NCBI RefSeq assembly: GCF_041737375.1
Contig: NZ_JBGSRV010000010.1
Span: 62,001 to 126,000 of the forward strand
Source: Vampirovibrio sp041737375
Lineage (GTDB): Bacteria; Cyanobacteriota; Vampirovibrionia; Vampirovibrionales; Vampirovibrionaceae
Reading direction: 5' to 3'
Length of the DNA stretch: 64,000 bases
The position numbers and the translations under genes were made by a program. Under the pieces are notes generated by a model, which was given only the letters and a program-made list of their open reading frames with translations, was not told the origin of the DNA and did not search any database. How positions within the stretch are numbered: the first letter of the stretch is position 1; each line of letters begins with the position of its first letter. This document shows positions 9,177-18,114 of the stretch, in pieces.

Positions 9177-9479
9177 TTACTCGGCGCCATCGCCCCGGTA
9201 ACCTTCCATCAGGTCAATGGAGGAGCGTCCCGGCTTGGCCATGGAGACTGGCGTGGTAACCAGCGCAGGCAGCTCCACGATCAATCCGCAAAAGGCCACA
9301 TCCGCTTTGGCAAATGACCATAGAACACCACCACCCAGCCCACTGTGAAACAAGGTAAAAGCATCTTCATTCAATGCCAGCACCTTCCCTTGATAAGGGT
9401 TGCCACAAAAGTCTTTCAGCTGAATCATAATCTCAGCGCCATTATCGTAAGCGGTTTTCAGTAGGGGATCAAAATGCAT
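9177..9479 (-). CDS. Small conserved-looking protein, possibly Sm-like fold
   Basis: The protein has 100 residues and no signal peptide. The ATG at 9479 has a good ribosome binding site (AAAGGAT, 6 bases away). The central part, about residues 18-68, alternates strands (MIQLKDFCGNPYQGKVLAL, then NEDAFTLFHS, then a glycine turn and VLWSFAKADVAFCGLI). This pattern is reminiscent of short beta-barrel RNA-binding proteins such as LSm/Hfq, but I do not recognise the family and the fold is a guess. It follows the RRM gene on the same strand about 75 bases upstream, so a shared RNA-related role is possible. An 11-bp-periodic element lies upstream at 9545-9596. Confidence 0.6.
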   Translation of the reverse strand: MHFDPLLKTAYDNGAEIMIQLKDFCGNPYQGKVLALNEDAFTLFHSGLGGGVLWSFAKADVAFCGLIVELPALVTTPVSMAKPGRSSIDLMEGYRGDGAE

Positions 9480-9544
9480 AGCGTCATCCTTTAGGGGTTT
9501 AGAGTGTATTTTTGTTCAGGCATTAAAAATTACAGCAAACGGAT

Positions 9545-9596
9545 TTGCATATTTACAGACTATCACTATTGCAATATATTTGCAATTCAAATGCAA
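9545..9596. promoter_or_regulatory. Helically phased TTGCAA-type repeats upstream of the 9177-9479 gene
   Basis: TTGCAA at 9569-9574 and 9580-9585 and ATGCAA at 9591-9596 recur with an exact 11-base period in AT-rich DNA. A further TTGCAT lies at 9545-9550. TTGCAA is itself a palindrome. The spacing of one helical turn suggests cooperative protein binding. The site is 65-115 bases upstream of the minus-strand gene ending at 9479. Confidence 0.4.
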
Positions 9597-9901
9597 CAAA
9601 GCAGCATTTAAAGATTAAAAACATGGATAACCCGAAAACCATGCAACTAAGGGCATTTTTGGCCCCGCCCTTGGGGATAGCCCCCAAAAGCTCGGCGCAA
9701 AATCCCCTCCCCCAGATTCCATAGCTGGCAGAGGACTTCAAAACCCAGAGGGAGGCAGACCCAGCCCCCTAAAACCTCCGAGGCTCGGGTGACGATGAAA
9801 GCGCTCCATAGAGAAGGTCATCACCCCAAACAAGCAACCCTAAACCGGCGGCTTTTTTTAGTTTCTAAATTCAGTTTAAATTTAGAAAGAGATAAAAAAC
9901 C
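9597..9901. other. Intergenic spacer without a supported gene
   Basis: No reading frame here has a credible start and composition. Visible are G/C-rich runs around 9665-9770 and an AT-rich inverted repeat with arms TTTCTAAAT (9862-9870) and ATTTAGAAA (9880-9888), just past the stop of the GH8 gene. That repeat may end GH8 transcription but lacks a T-run on the minus strand. Confidence 0.5.
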
Positions 9902-11119
9902 CTACGCAGGCTTCAAGCTGAGGGCGTATAAGTGCAGCCAAATCACACTGTGCAGGAAATCATTGTAATCGTTGAACCAGTAGCCTTCCGCATGATAGTG
10001 AGGGGCCAGCAACTGCTGATACAAAGCGCCATCCTGAGCGGGTTGCTGAAAATGATTCAGCACCAGCACTGGCCCCATGGCAAAGCCAGAGGTTTCCTGG
10101 GTTCGGGGCAGGCCCTGGGCGGTAAACCCTTCGGGCATGGTGGCATGTTGCCGCCAATAGTCCAGCAAAAATGGATGATTTTTTAAATACGCTTTGGCTC
10201 TATCCCGGCCCGGCACAGGGCTGAGTCTGGCATCCATGGCCATGCGCCAGTACACCCGAAAGGCATCGTAGCTAAAATCTCGGGAGCCATCCCCCTGCCG
10301 ATCCGAAAAGATAATCCGGCTACCCTGATGATCCTCCTGCCACTTCACGGCGCACCAGTTGGGCGGCAGCTTGGGCCGGGTCAAATTGGTACAGGCTTCC
10401 AGTACATCGTAACTGTCATCCGCCAATTGAGTCCAGCCTGCGGCATTGGCGACATCCGCCCTGGCAAACTCCCGGTAAACATAAGGGGCCAAATAGGAAG
10501 GATCCAGCGTCAGGTACTCCTCTTTAAAACCTTCCCAGGTGCCAGGAATCAGGTAATAGCGCCCATCCAGCAATTGAACATTTAACCGCCACAAATCTTT
10601 CACTATATTCAGCCCGTCACGGGTATAATCCGGGCGGTTCCATTGCCGACCAGCCAGTAGCAGGGCATAGGCAATGTCCTGATCCGCATCCGCGGCATTA
10701 TCCAGCTCCATTAAGCCCTTGCTGGTACCAAACTCCCCATCTCCCCAGCGCCAGCCCAACAAATGATCGTGAGGGCGTTTAAGATTCAGCCGGGTCCATT
10801 GCCATATTTTTTGAAAAGTGGCAGGCTCATTCATCCACAAGGCTTTTAGCAGCGCATAGGATTGCCCCTCGCTAATGGTTCCGCCATAGGTGTTAGAAAC
10901 CACATGCGCCCCATCCACCAAAAACCGCCCTTTGTAAAACTGCCAGCTTTGTTGAAGGAGTGACGACAAGTGCCAAGCAGGCCCCGCCTCTGGTTTGGAC
11001 GCCGCCGCCGGGGGGGCAGCCCCCTGCATGCCCTGTGCCGGATAAAAAACAGTTAAAGTGGCCGCCGCAATCAGCAAAAGCAAGCATTGGGGCCAAGGGA
11101 TTGGAAAGCGATCAATCAT
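9902..11119 (-). CDS. Secreted glycoside hydrolase family 8 (BcsZ-like endoglucanase)
   Basis: The 405-residue protein starts with a hydrophobic signal segment (about 10-30). The GH8 (alpha/alpha)6 barrel follows. TISEGQSYAL at 81-90 carries the expected general acid Glu84, and AADADQD at about 142-148 is the conserved acidic signature. WRWGDGEFG and LDPSYLAPY are also typical GH8/BcsZ text. GH8 enzymes cut beta-1,4-glucans or chitosan; BcsZ types act with cellulose synthase, but no synthase is in the window. The gene is divergent from a sugar transferase, hinting at exopolysaccharide processing, although digestion of foreign beta-glucan is equally possible. Confidence 0.88.
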   Translation of the reverse strand: MIDRFPIPWPQCLLLLIAAATLTVFYPAQGMQGAAPPAAASKPEAGPAWHLSSLLQQSWQFYKGRFLVDGAHVVSNTYGGTISEGQSYALLKALWMNEPATFQKIWQWTRLNLKRPHDHLLGWRWGDGEFGTSKGLMELDNAADADQDIAYALLLAGRQWNRPDYTRDGLNIVKDLWRLNVQLLDGRYYLIPGTWEGFKEEYLTLDPSYLAPYVYREFARADVANAAGWTQLADDSYDVLEACTNLTRPKLPPNWCAVKWQEDHQGSRIIFSDRQGDGSRDFSYDAFRVYWRMAMDARLSPVPGRDRAKAYLKNHPFLLDYWRQHATMPEGFTAQGLPRTQETSGFAMGPVLVLNHFQQPAQDGALYQQLLAPHYHAEGYWFNDYNDFLHSVIWLHLYALSLKPA

Positions 11120-11262
11120 GGCAGGGTGTCCGGTTTACATGAATTGCAGACCAGCTTACAAGAGACGCACAAGGTCAGCAAACAATTTTAACTTTAGTTT
11201 TAATTCTATTTAATATGAATTCCAAAACAATAACACCTTAACCTTGGATGGACTTTAACCCC

Positions 11263-12012
11263 ATGAGCACTTCAACCCTGTCTTCGCCTTCACGGGTCAG
11301 CTTGCCAGAGCGCCAGCGTGTTGTTAAAGAAAAAAATGCCCCGGATATCTTAAAGCAAGGCTTTCAGCTTGAAATTGCCTTTTTAAACCATTCCAGCCAT
11401 TGGATTTACCGGGCCCAACAAGGTATCAAGCGCACCATTGACTTACTAGCCGCCAGCTTGGGACTACTGGCCATTTCCCCGTTATTACTGCTAATTGCCT
11501 TGCTGGTTAAACTGACCTCCGAAGGGCCCATTCTTTATAAAAGCCAACGCATTGGCAAAAATTTTCAACCATTCGGCATGTATAAATTCAGAACAATGAC
11601 CACCGATGCCGACGCTCAGCGAGACGCCCTCCGTAAGCAGGCCCAGCAGGAAAACGGACTGTTCAAACTGGCCAACGACCCCAGAGTAACCCCCATTGGA
11701 AAAATACTCAGGGCCTTCAGCCTGGATGAATTGCCCCAGCTGCTCAATGTCATTCGGGGTGATATGAGTCTGGTGGGCCCTCGCCCTTTGCCTCAGGATG
11801 AAAGTGAACTTTTTCAGGGGCCTTACACCCTGCGTTTTCAGGTTTTCCCCGGTATGACCGGCGCCTGGCAAGTGGGTGGCCGCTCCAACATCAGTTTTGA
11901 GCAATTGTGCCAACTGGAAATGAGTTACATCTTGCAGTGGACCTTGCTAAGCGACCTCAAAATCCTGTTTAAAACCTTACCGGCGGTGCTGGCCAGTCGG
12001 GGCGCTTATTAG
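11263..12012 (+). CDS. Bacterial sugar transferase (polyprenyl-phosphate glycosyl-1-phosphate transferase)
   Basis: This family transfers a sugar-1-phosphate from a nucleotide sugar to undecaprenyl phosphate, starting exopolysaccharide or O-unit synthesis at the membrane. One hydrophobic segment (DLLAASLGLLAISPLLLLIA, about residues 60-80 counted from this start) precedes the catalytic domain with YKFRTM, SLDELPQLLNVIRGDMS and LVGPRPLP. It is the short, single-membrane-segment form, without the N-terminal four-helix domain of WcaJ types. I chose the ATG at 11263, which has GGATGG about 9 bases upstream, over the ATG at 11248. It is divergent from the GH8 gene. Confidence 0.9.
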   Translation: MSTSTLSSPSRVSLPERQRVVKEKNAPDILKQGFQLEIAFLNHSSHWIYRAQQGIKRTIDLLAASLGLLAISPLLLLIALLVKLTSEGPILYKSQRIGKNFQPFGMYKFRTMTTDADAQRDALRKQAQQENGLFKLANDPRVTPIGKILRAFSLDELPQLLNVIRGDMSLVGPRPLPQDESELFQGPYTLRFQVFPGMTGAWQVGGRSNISFEQLCQLEMSYILQWTLLSDLKILFKTLPAVLASRGAY

Positions 12013-12069
12013 TTTCAAAGCGGCTTCAGTGCCAGTGCAAGCCTCTTCAATTTTCAGCAATGACCCATT

Positions 12070-12096
12070 TTGAACACTTATACCAAGTGGTATAAT
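12070..12096 (+). promoter_or_regulatory. Promoter with overlapping palindrome, DNA-repair operon
   Basis: A perfect TATAAT (12091-12096) is preceded by TTGAAC (12070-12075), with a somewhat short spacer of 15. A 16-bp perfect inverted repeat spans 12079-12094: arms TATACCA and TGGTATA around AG. It occupies the promoter core and overlaps the -10 box, as expected for a repressor operator. The first gene starts at 12171. Confidence 0.55.
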
Positions 12097-12170
12097 GGTT
12101 AAGCGCTTCAATGGGCGACCTTACAAAACGTCATTCCTGTGAAATTCAATAACGCCAAAGGTTTATCGGC

Positions 12171-13181
12171 TTGCACCAGCCTGTGATACAAGCAACCGAA
12201 GCCGGATTATACTGTTCGGCGGGCGATTTTTATATTGATCCGTGGCGACCCGTTGAGCGGGCCATTATCACCCATGCCCATGCCGATCACGCCCGTGTTG
12301 GCAGCAACCATTATTTTTGTACAGAAGACGGCCTGCCCCTTTTAAAACACCGACTGGGCGCTGAGCAACAGTACCAGACGCTCCCCTACGGACAACAGCT
12401 TGCCATGGGGCCTGCCACCGTTTCCCTGCATCCGGCGGGGCATATTTTGGGTTCCGCACAGGTTCGGGTAGAAGTGGGCGGAGAGGTTTGGGCGATCTCG
12501 GGCGATTATAAACGGGATGCCGATCCGACCTGTAAACCGTTTGAGGTGGTTCCCTGTCATCAGTTTATTACAGAAGCCACCTTCGCCTTACCCATTTACC
12601 GCTGGCAATCCACCCCGGAAACAGTGCGGGGCATTTACGAATGGTGGATGGCCTGTCGCCGAAAAAATCGCACCGCCTTGCTGTTTTGTTACGCACTGGG
12701 CAAAGCGCAACGGGTCTTATCAGAATTAATGCGCTACACCGATGAACCCGTGTACCTCCACGGGGCGGTAGAGGGATTGACCCGAATTTACCGGGAAGCC
12801 GGGGTACCCATGATAAAAACCATTCCGGTTGTAGAGGCCGAAAAAAAATCGCTACCCGGAGAATTGGTGCTGGCTCCCCCTTCGGCGTTTCGCTCCCTCT
12901 GGATGAAGCGCTTTAAGGACCTGGAGACAGGATTTGCTTCAGGCTGGATGCGGGTTCGGGCCGGACGCAGGCAACGTGGTTATGATCGCGGCTTTGTTTT
13001 ATCCGATCACGCGGATTGGCCCCAGTTGCTGCAAACCGTTCAACAAACCAAAGCCCAACAAATCTGGGTCACTCACGGCAAGGCCGATTTACTGGTGCGC
13101 TACCTCAATGAGGCAGGGTATTCAGCGGGCGTGTGGGGTTCCGAATTAGGCGAACAACGCGAGCCTGAGGGTTTGTCGTGA
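12171..13181 (+). CDS. Ligase-associated DNA damage response exonuclease (metallo-beta-lactamase fold)
   Basis: The 336-residue protein belongs to the MBL/beta-CASP nuclease group. THAHADH at 34-40 is the HxHxDH metal motif. GHILGSAQVRVE and FVLSDHADWPQLL are later family motifs. Proteins of this kind are regularly encoded with an ATP-dependent ligase, a DEXH helicase and PdeM, and all four are present here in order. The start codon is TTG, with AAAGG about 9 bases upstream. The gene overlaps the ligase by 4 bases (GTGA), so the two are translationally coupled. The repair role is known from genomic association rather than from detailed biochemistry. Confidence 0.92.
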   Translation: MHQPVIQATEAGLYCSAGDFYIDPWRPVERAIITHAHADHARVGSNHYFCTEDGLPLLKHRLGAEQQYQTLPYGQQLAMGPATVSLHPAGHILGSAQVRVEVGGEVWAISGDYKRDADPTCKPFEVVPCHQFITEATFALPIYRWQSTPETVRGIYEWWMACRRKNRTALLFCYALGKAQRVLSELMRYTDEPVYLHGAVEGLTRIYREAGVPMIKTIPVVEAEKKSLPGELVLAPPSAFRSLWMKRFKDLETGFASGWMRVRAGRRQRGYDRGFVLSDHADWPQLLQTVQQTKAQQIWVTHGKADLLVRYLNEAGYSAGVWGSELGEQREPEGLS

Positions 13182-14824
13182 AAGCGTTTCTGGAGTTATA
13201 CGAGGCGCTGGATAGCACCACCTCCACCAACGGCAAGGTAGAGGCCATGGTGGATTACTTTAAATCCGCACCGGCGGCGGATTGCGCCTGGGCGGTGTTT
13301 TTTCTGTCCGGGCGGCGTATCAAGCGTCTCATTTCCTCCCGTATGCTAACCCTGTGGTTTGAAGCGGCCACCGGCATCCCGGACTGGCTGTTTCGGGAAA
13401 GCTATATGTCTGTAGGTGATACGGCGGAGACCATTGCCCTGCTAAACGACACCTGGAGAGACAGCCTGCCGCTAGCGCCCCAAGAGGCGGAAGCCATGGC
13501 CCTGACCACCCAGGCAGCATTGGCAGAGCAATCGCTGGCCCACTGGATGAACCATCAAATTAAAACGCTGGAAACCATGGATGAGCAAAGTCGCCAGCAA
13601 ATCATTATCGGTTGGTGGCGGGTACTGGATCAACAGCAGGTTTTTATGGTGAATAAGCTGCTATCAGGGGCGTTTCGGGTGGGCGTTTCCCAACGGCTGC
13701 TGATGCGGGCCTTGTCTGAAATCGCCGACGTGGATCCGGCGGTGATGGCCCACCGGCTAATGGGCCACTGGGAGCCTTCCACCGATTTTTTCCAGCAAAT
13801 AATGTCCACCCATACAAACACTATGGATATCTCCAAACCTTACCCCTTCTTTCTGGCGTATCCGGTAGAGCAATCGGTGGAAGCGCTGGGCCCCATTGAG
13901 GATTGGCTGCTGGAGTGGAAATGGGATGGCATCCGGGCGCAATGCGTAGTGCGGCAAGGGGAAGTGTTTTTGTGGTCAAGAGGCGAAGAGCTGCTGGCCG
14001 GACGATTCCCCGAACTGGAAGAGGCAGCCAGACGCTTGCCCGATGGCACGGTACTGGATGGGGAAATTTTAGCTTTTTCCGACGGATTGCCGCTGCCATT
14101 TTCCAAATTACAAACCCGCATTGGGCGTAAAAAAATAACCCCCAAAGTAATGGCCGATGTACCCGTGGTGTTTATGGCTTACGACCTTCTGGAATGGGAG
14201 AGCCAGGACATTCGAACCCTCCCGCTCAGTGAGCGCAAAGCCATTTTTCAGGAAGCGCTTTTATCGGTGGCGCTGCCTTTTCTACCTTCGCCCCCGGTTC
14301 CGGCCTTAAACTGGGCAGCGGCTCAGGCCCTGCGACAGGAAGCCCGTCAGCGGCAGGTGGAAGGGTTTGTCATCAAGCGATTGAATTCCACCTATCAAAG
14401 CGGACGCAAAAAAGGGGACTGGTGGAAATGGAAAGTGGAACCACTGACCATTGACGCCGTTTTGATTTACGCTCAGGCAGGCACCGGACGTCGGGCCAAT
14501 TTTTTTACAGATTACACCTTTGCGGTGTGGCGAGATGACTTGCTGGTGCCAGTGGCCAAAGCCTATTCAGGGTTATCCAATGAAGAAATTGAACGGCTGG
14601 ATCGCTGGATTCGGGGCAATACCAAAGAAAAATTCGGGCCGGTGCGCTCCGTGGAACCCTATCAGGTGTTTGAGCTGGGCTTTGAAGGCATTAGCGAATC
14701 CAAACGGCATAAATCGGGGGTAGCCCTGCGATTTCCCCGCATTTTACGGTGGCGAGAAGATAAACCCATGGCGGAAGCCGACACCCTGGAAACCCTGAAA
14801 GGCTTACTGCATGCCCAGACTTAG
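13178..14824 (+). CDS. ATP-dependent DNA ligase of the ligase-associated repair cluster
   Basis: The protein has 548 residues. The adenylation motif EWKWDGIR places the nucleotide-accepting lysine at residue 248. Further ligase motifs are LDGEILAF, VVFMAYDLLEW, EGFVIKRL and WWKWK, followed by an OB-fold domain with VFELGFEGI. The N-terminal 200 residues form a DNA-binding domain like that of archaeal/eukaryal ligase I. There is no primase or nuclease fusion, so this is not LigD. The GTG start overlaps the upstream stop. Its 3' end overlaps the helicase start by 14 bases. It is probably an accessory repair ligase beside the NAD-dependent LigA expected elsewhere. Confidence 0.95.
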   Translation: MKAFLELYEALDSTTSTNGKVEAMVDYFKSAPAADCAWAVFFLSGRRIKRLISSRMLTLWFEAATGIPDWLFRESYMSVGDTAETIALLNDTWRDSLPLAPQEAEAMALTTQAALAEQSLAHWMNHQIKTLETMDEQSRQQIIIGWWRVLDQQQVFMVNKLLSGAFRVGVSQRLLMRALSEIADVDPAVMAHRLMGHWEPSTDFFQQIMSTHTNTMDISKPYPFFLAYPVEQSVEALGPIEDWLLEWKWDGIRAQCVVRQGEVFLWSRGEELLAGRFPELEEAARRLPDGTVLDGEILAFSDGLPLPFSKLQTRIGRKKITPKVMADVPVVFMAYDLLEWESQDIRTLPLSERKAIFQEALLSVALPFLPSPPVPALNWAAAQALRQEARQRQVEGFVIKRLNSTYQSGRKKGDWWKWKVEPLTIDAVLIYAQAGTGRRANFFTDYTFAVWRDDLLVPVAKAYSGLSNEEIERLDRWIRGNTKEKFGPVRSVEPYQVFELGFEGISESKRHKSGVALRFPRILRWREDKPMAEADTLETLKGLLHAQT

Positions 14825-17345
14825 CACCAGTTTGCGCCAGAAAAAGAAACCATCCAAAACAGAAGACACACCCCCAAAAAAGCGTTCCAAAACCCTGGCC
14901 CTCCCCCATCAACTGCCTGCCGGAGAAGGCTTGGCCATGTTGCGGGGCTGGTTTAAGACACTGGGTTTCCATCCCTTCCCCTTTCAGGAAGAAGCGTGGG
15001 CGCAATTCAGGGCCGGTAACAGTGGGTTAATCCATGTGCCCACCGGGGCCGGAAAAACTTACGCCGCCTACCTCGGCCCTTTATCGGACTTGATAGAAAA
15101 CCCGGCCCACGGCTTGCGCATTTTAATCATCACTCCCCTGCGGGCGTTGAGCCGGGATATGGAAAAAGCGCTGGAAGCACCCATTCAGGCGCTGGGTTTG
15201 CCATTTCGGGTGGAAAGTCGCACCGGGGATACCTCCTCTACCCAACGAACCCGACAACGAAAACAACTGCCCCAAATTCTCATTACCACCCCGGAATCCC
15301 TGAATTTACTGTTGTCTTACGAGGATGCCCCACAGCGCTTTAGCGGCCTGCAAGCGGTAATTGTGGACGAGTGGCATGATCTGATGACCTCTAAACGGGG
15401 CATTCAGATGGAGCTGGCCTTGGCCCGCTTGCGGCGCTTTAGCCCTACCCTGCGAACCTGGGCTTTATCGGCCACCATGGCCAACCTGCAAGATGCCGCC
15501 CAACGGGCCATAGGGGTAAATAAAACAGCGGTAGTCGTGGCCGCCAGACTGGAGCGTCCTATTGTGATTGACGCCCTGATTCCCCGGCACATGGATGGCT
15601 TTCCGTGGGCCGGACATTTGAGGGCCATGATGCTGACCCAATTATTAGAGGTGCTGGATATTGAAGTCTCCACCCTGATATTTACCAACGTGCGCTCTCA
15701 CGCCGAGCGTTGGTATCAGGATATTCTGGAGGCTCGCCCGGATTGGGCCGGGTTGATGGCCCTGCACCACGGTTCGCTGGCCAAGCGGGAACGAGAATTT
15801 GTGGAAGAGGGCCTGAAAGAAGGGTTTATCAAACTGGTTATCTGCACCTCGTCGCTGGACTTGGGGGTGGATTTCGCGCCCGTGGAGCGGGTGTTTCAAA
15901 TCGGATCGCCCAAAGGGGTGGCCCGCATCATTCAGCGGGCAGGCCGGGCCGCCCATCGTCCGGGGGCCGAATGTCGCATTACCTGTGTTCCCACTCAGGC
16001 GCTGGAACTGATCGAAATTTCGGCGGTTCGAAAAGCCATTCAAAACCATGACATTGAGGCCCGGTTGTCTTTAAAAAAACCGTATGACGTACTGGTGCAA
16101 CACCTGGTTACTTGCGCCTTGGGTGGCGGTTTTTCAGCGGAAGCCCTGTATCAGGAAGTCATCACCGCAGTCTCTTATCAGGATTTAAGCCGGGATGAAT
16201 TTGAATGGATTCTAACTCTGGTGCGAGATGGTGGAAAAACACTGGGCGCCTACCCGGAGTATCGCAAAATTGAACTTCGGGAAGGCGTTTATGAAGTACC
16301 CGATAAACGGGTGGCTCAACTGCATCGATTTAACATTGGCACCATTGGCTCGGATGCTTCCATGAACATCGCCTTTCTCCAAGGAAAATCATTGGGGCAG
16401 GTGGAGGAATCCTTTGTCTCTCGCCTGAAAAAAGGGGACGTGTTTACCTTTGCCGGACGGGTGGTGGAATTTGTAACCGTGCGGGAAATGACCGCCTATG
16501 TGCGCTTGGCCAGCAAAAAAACAACGGTGGTGCCACGGTGGAGTGGCGGGCGATTGCCCATTTCAGCCTCGTTGGCCGCTTATTTTCGCAAAACGCTGGA
16601 GCGCAACGTCAATCGGCTGGAAAGCACCCCCGATATTCAAGCGCTGAAGCCCATTTTGGCCCTGCAAAAAGAACGCTCCGTTCTTCCTAAAGCCCATGAA
16701 TTGTTGGCTGAATTTTTTAAATCTCGGCAAGGTTATCATCTTTTTTTATATCCGTTTGAGGGGCGAATGGTGCATGAAGGCTTGGCCGCCCTGCTGGCCT
16801 ATCGGTTCAGTAAAACCCAAAAACTCACCTTTCAAATGACGGTGAACGATTATGGCATTGAATTTTTAAGCTCAGAAAATTTCCCCTTTCAGGCGTTATT
16901 GAATGAAACCCTGTTTTCACCGCACCATGTGGCCGAAGACTTACAACACAGCCTGAATATGAGCGAATTGGCCCGCCGACAGTTTCGAGACATTGCCCGT
17001 GTAGCCGGGCTGATTTATCAAAATTATCCCGGAACCCTCAAAAGTTCTCGCCAACTCAATACCAGTTCATCGGTGCTTTATGATGTGTTCACTCAATTTG
17101 AGCCAGACAGTTTATTGCTGCATCAGGCCCGGCAAGAAGTGCTGGAAAATCAGTTTGAGCAAGGTCGGCTGATCGATACTTTAACCCGTTTGGGCGCATC
17201 CCAGCTGCGATGGAAAGATTTAAAAAAGCCCTCTCCGCTTTGTTTTCCACTCATGGCCGAGCGCATCAGCAGCCAGCCCTTGCGGGCATCCAACGAAACC
17301 GCCGCTGAGCGCATTTGGAAAATGCAACAACAATGGCTAAAATAG
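14811..17345 (+). CDS. Ligase-associated DNA damage response DEXH-box helicase (Lhr-like)
   Basis: The 844-residue superfamily 2 helicase has Walker A PTGAGKT (about 77-83), DEWH at 186-189, ALSATMAN (motif III), TSSLDLGVDF and QRAGRAAHRPG (motifs V and VI). An Lhr-type winged-helix and C-terminal region follow. It is shorter than Lhr itself and matches the form linked to ATP-dependent ligase clusters. The N-terminal 30 residues are basic and probably disordered. The start overlaps the ligase by 14 bases and has AAAGG 9 bases upstream, so it is coupled to the ligase. PdeM follows 25 bases later. Confidence 0.95.
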   Translation: MPRLSTSLRQKKKPSKTEDTPPKKRSKTLALPHQLPAGEGLAMLRGWFKTLGFHPFPFQEEAWAQFRAGNSGLIHVPTGAGKTYAAYLGPLSDLIENPAHGLRILIITPLRALSRDMEKALEAPIQALGLPFRVESRTGDTSSTQRTRQRKQLPQILITTPESLNLLLSYEDAPQRFSGLQAVIVDEWHDLMTSKRGIQMELALARLRRFSPTLRTWALSATMANLQDAAQRAIGVNKTAVVVAARLERPIVIDALIPRHMDGFPWAGHLRAMMLTQLLEVLDIEVSTLIFTNVRSHAERWYQDILEARPDWAGLMALHHGSLAKREREFVEEGLKEGFIKLVICTSSLDLGVDFAPVERVFQIGSPKGVARIIQRAGRAAHRPGAECRITCVPTQALELIEISAVRKAIQNHDIEARLSLKKPYDVLVQHLVTCALGGGFSAEALYQEVITAVSYQDLSRDEFEWILTLVRDGGKTLGAYPEYRKIELREGVYEVPDKRVAQLHRFNIGTIGSDASMNIAFLQGKSLGQVEESFVSRLKKGDVFTFAGRVVEFVTVREMTAYVRLASKKTTVVPRWSGGRLPISASLAAYFRKTLERNVNRLESTPDIQALKPILALQKERSVLPKAHELLAEFFKSRQGYHLFLYPFEGRMVHEGLAALLAYRFSKTQKLTFQMTVNDYGIEFLSSENFPFQALLNETLFSPHHVAEDLQHSLNMSELARRQFRDIARVAGLIYQNYPGTLKSSRQLNTSSSVLYDVFTQFEPDSLLLHQARQEVLENQFEQGRLIDTLTRLGASQLRWKDLKKPSPLCFPLMAERISSQPLRASNETAAERIWKMQQQWLK

Positions 17346-17370
17346 GCGGGTATCCAGACAGGTGTCCCTT

Positions 17371-18054
17371 ATGAAAAAAACGCTTTGCCCACCGGCTCCC
17401 AGCATACGGGTTGAACAAACTTTAAGCTCCGGCGTGTCTTTTCAAGTAACTCTGGATCACCGGCGGGCGGGCTATTTACCCCACTGCGGCAGCTTACTGG
17501 TTTCTGATTTGCATTGGGGCAAAAGCGAAACCTTTCGCCAGCACGGTATTCCCATTCCAGATGCCTTGCTGCTTGCCGATTTGGCCCGCTTAAGCGCCTT
17601 GATTGAGGACTATCAACCCCGGCGCTTATTGGTACTGGGCGATTTAATTCACGGGGGCCTTGGCCTCAGCGAAGGGCTGCATGAAAAAATTCTGACCTGG
17701 CGCGCTCAAAACCCAATTTCGGTAGTGCTGGTGGCCGGAAATCATGATCGCAAGATGCATACAGTGGCCGCCCAGTGGGGTATTGACGTGATCGAGCAAG
17801 CATTGCGAGAGCCACCCTTTTTGTTTTCACATCAGCCCGAAATAGAAACCGGTTTTTTCAACTGGTGCGGCCATATTCACCCGGCGGTAAAAATTTGTAG
17901 CGCCTCAGATTCATTGCGGTTGCCCTGTTTTCATCTCACCCCCCACGGCGGCACCTTGCCCGCCTTTAGCAAGTTTACGGGCGGATTCAATATCAAGCCC
18001 ACCCGGCAGGATCGAATATTTGCCTTATCGGATGATCTGGTGATTCCGGTTTAA
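17371..18054 (+). CDS. pdeM: Ligase-associated endonuclease PdeM (calcineurin-like phosphoesterase)
   Basis: The metallophosphatase motifs are SDLHWGK, VLGDLIHGG, GNHDRKMH and CGHIHPA. This is the short stand-alone PdeM form found last in ligase/helicase/exonuclease clusters. I place the start at the ATG at 17371 (MKKTLCPPAP), because AGG at 17360-17362 is well spaced from it; the frame could also open at a GTG at 17362. It is the last gene of the four-gene operon. No clear terminator was seen before the convergent gene ending at 18115. Confidence 0.9.
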   Translation: MKKTLCPPAPSIRVEQTLSSGVSFQVTLDHRRAGYLPHCGSLLVSDLHWGKSETFRQHGIPIPDALLLADLARLSALIEDYQPRRLLVLGDLIHGGLGLSEGLHEKILTWRAQNPISVVLVAGNHDRKMHTVAAQWGIDVIEQALREPPFLFSHQPEIETGFFNWCGHIHPAVKICSASDSLRLPCFHLTPHGGTLPAFSKFTGGFNIKPTRQDRIFALSDDLVIPV

Positions 18055-18114
18055 ATAAACCCATCAGGTAAAAGCCTCGAGCGTTGCTCATCGCTCACCC
18101 TGCCACAGACTGGC

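Noticed and set aside
9553..9741. 62-residue minus-strand frame in the spacer before GH8
   Set aside because: Poor composition and no ribosome binding site, and it spans the phased TTGCAA repeats.
13178..14824. LigD-type non-homologous end-joining ligase
   Set aside because: There is no primase or phosphoesterase domain in the protein and no Ku gene nearby. Gene order fits the separate ligase-associated cluster.
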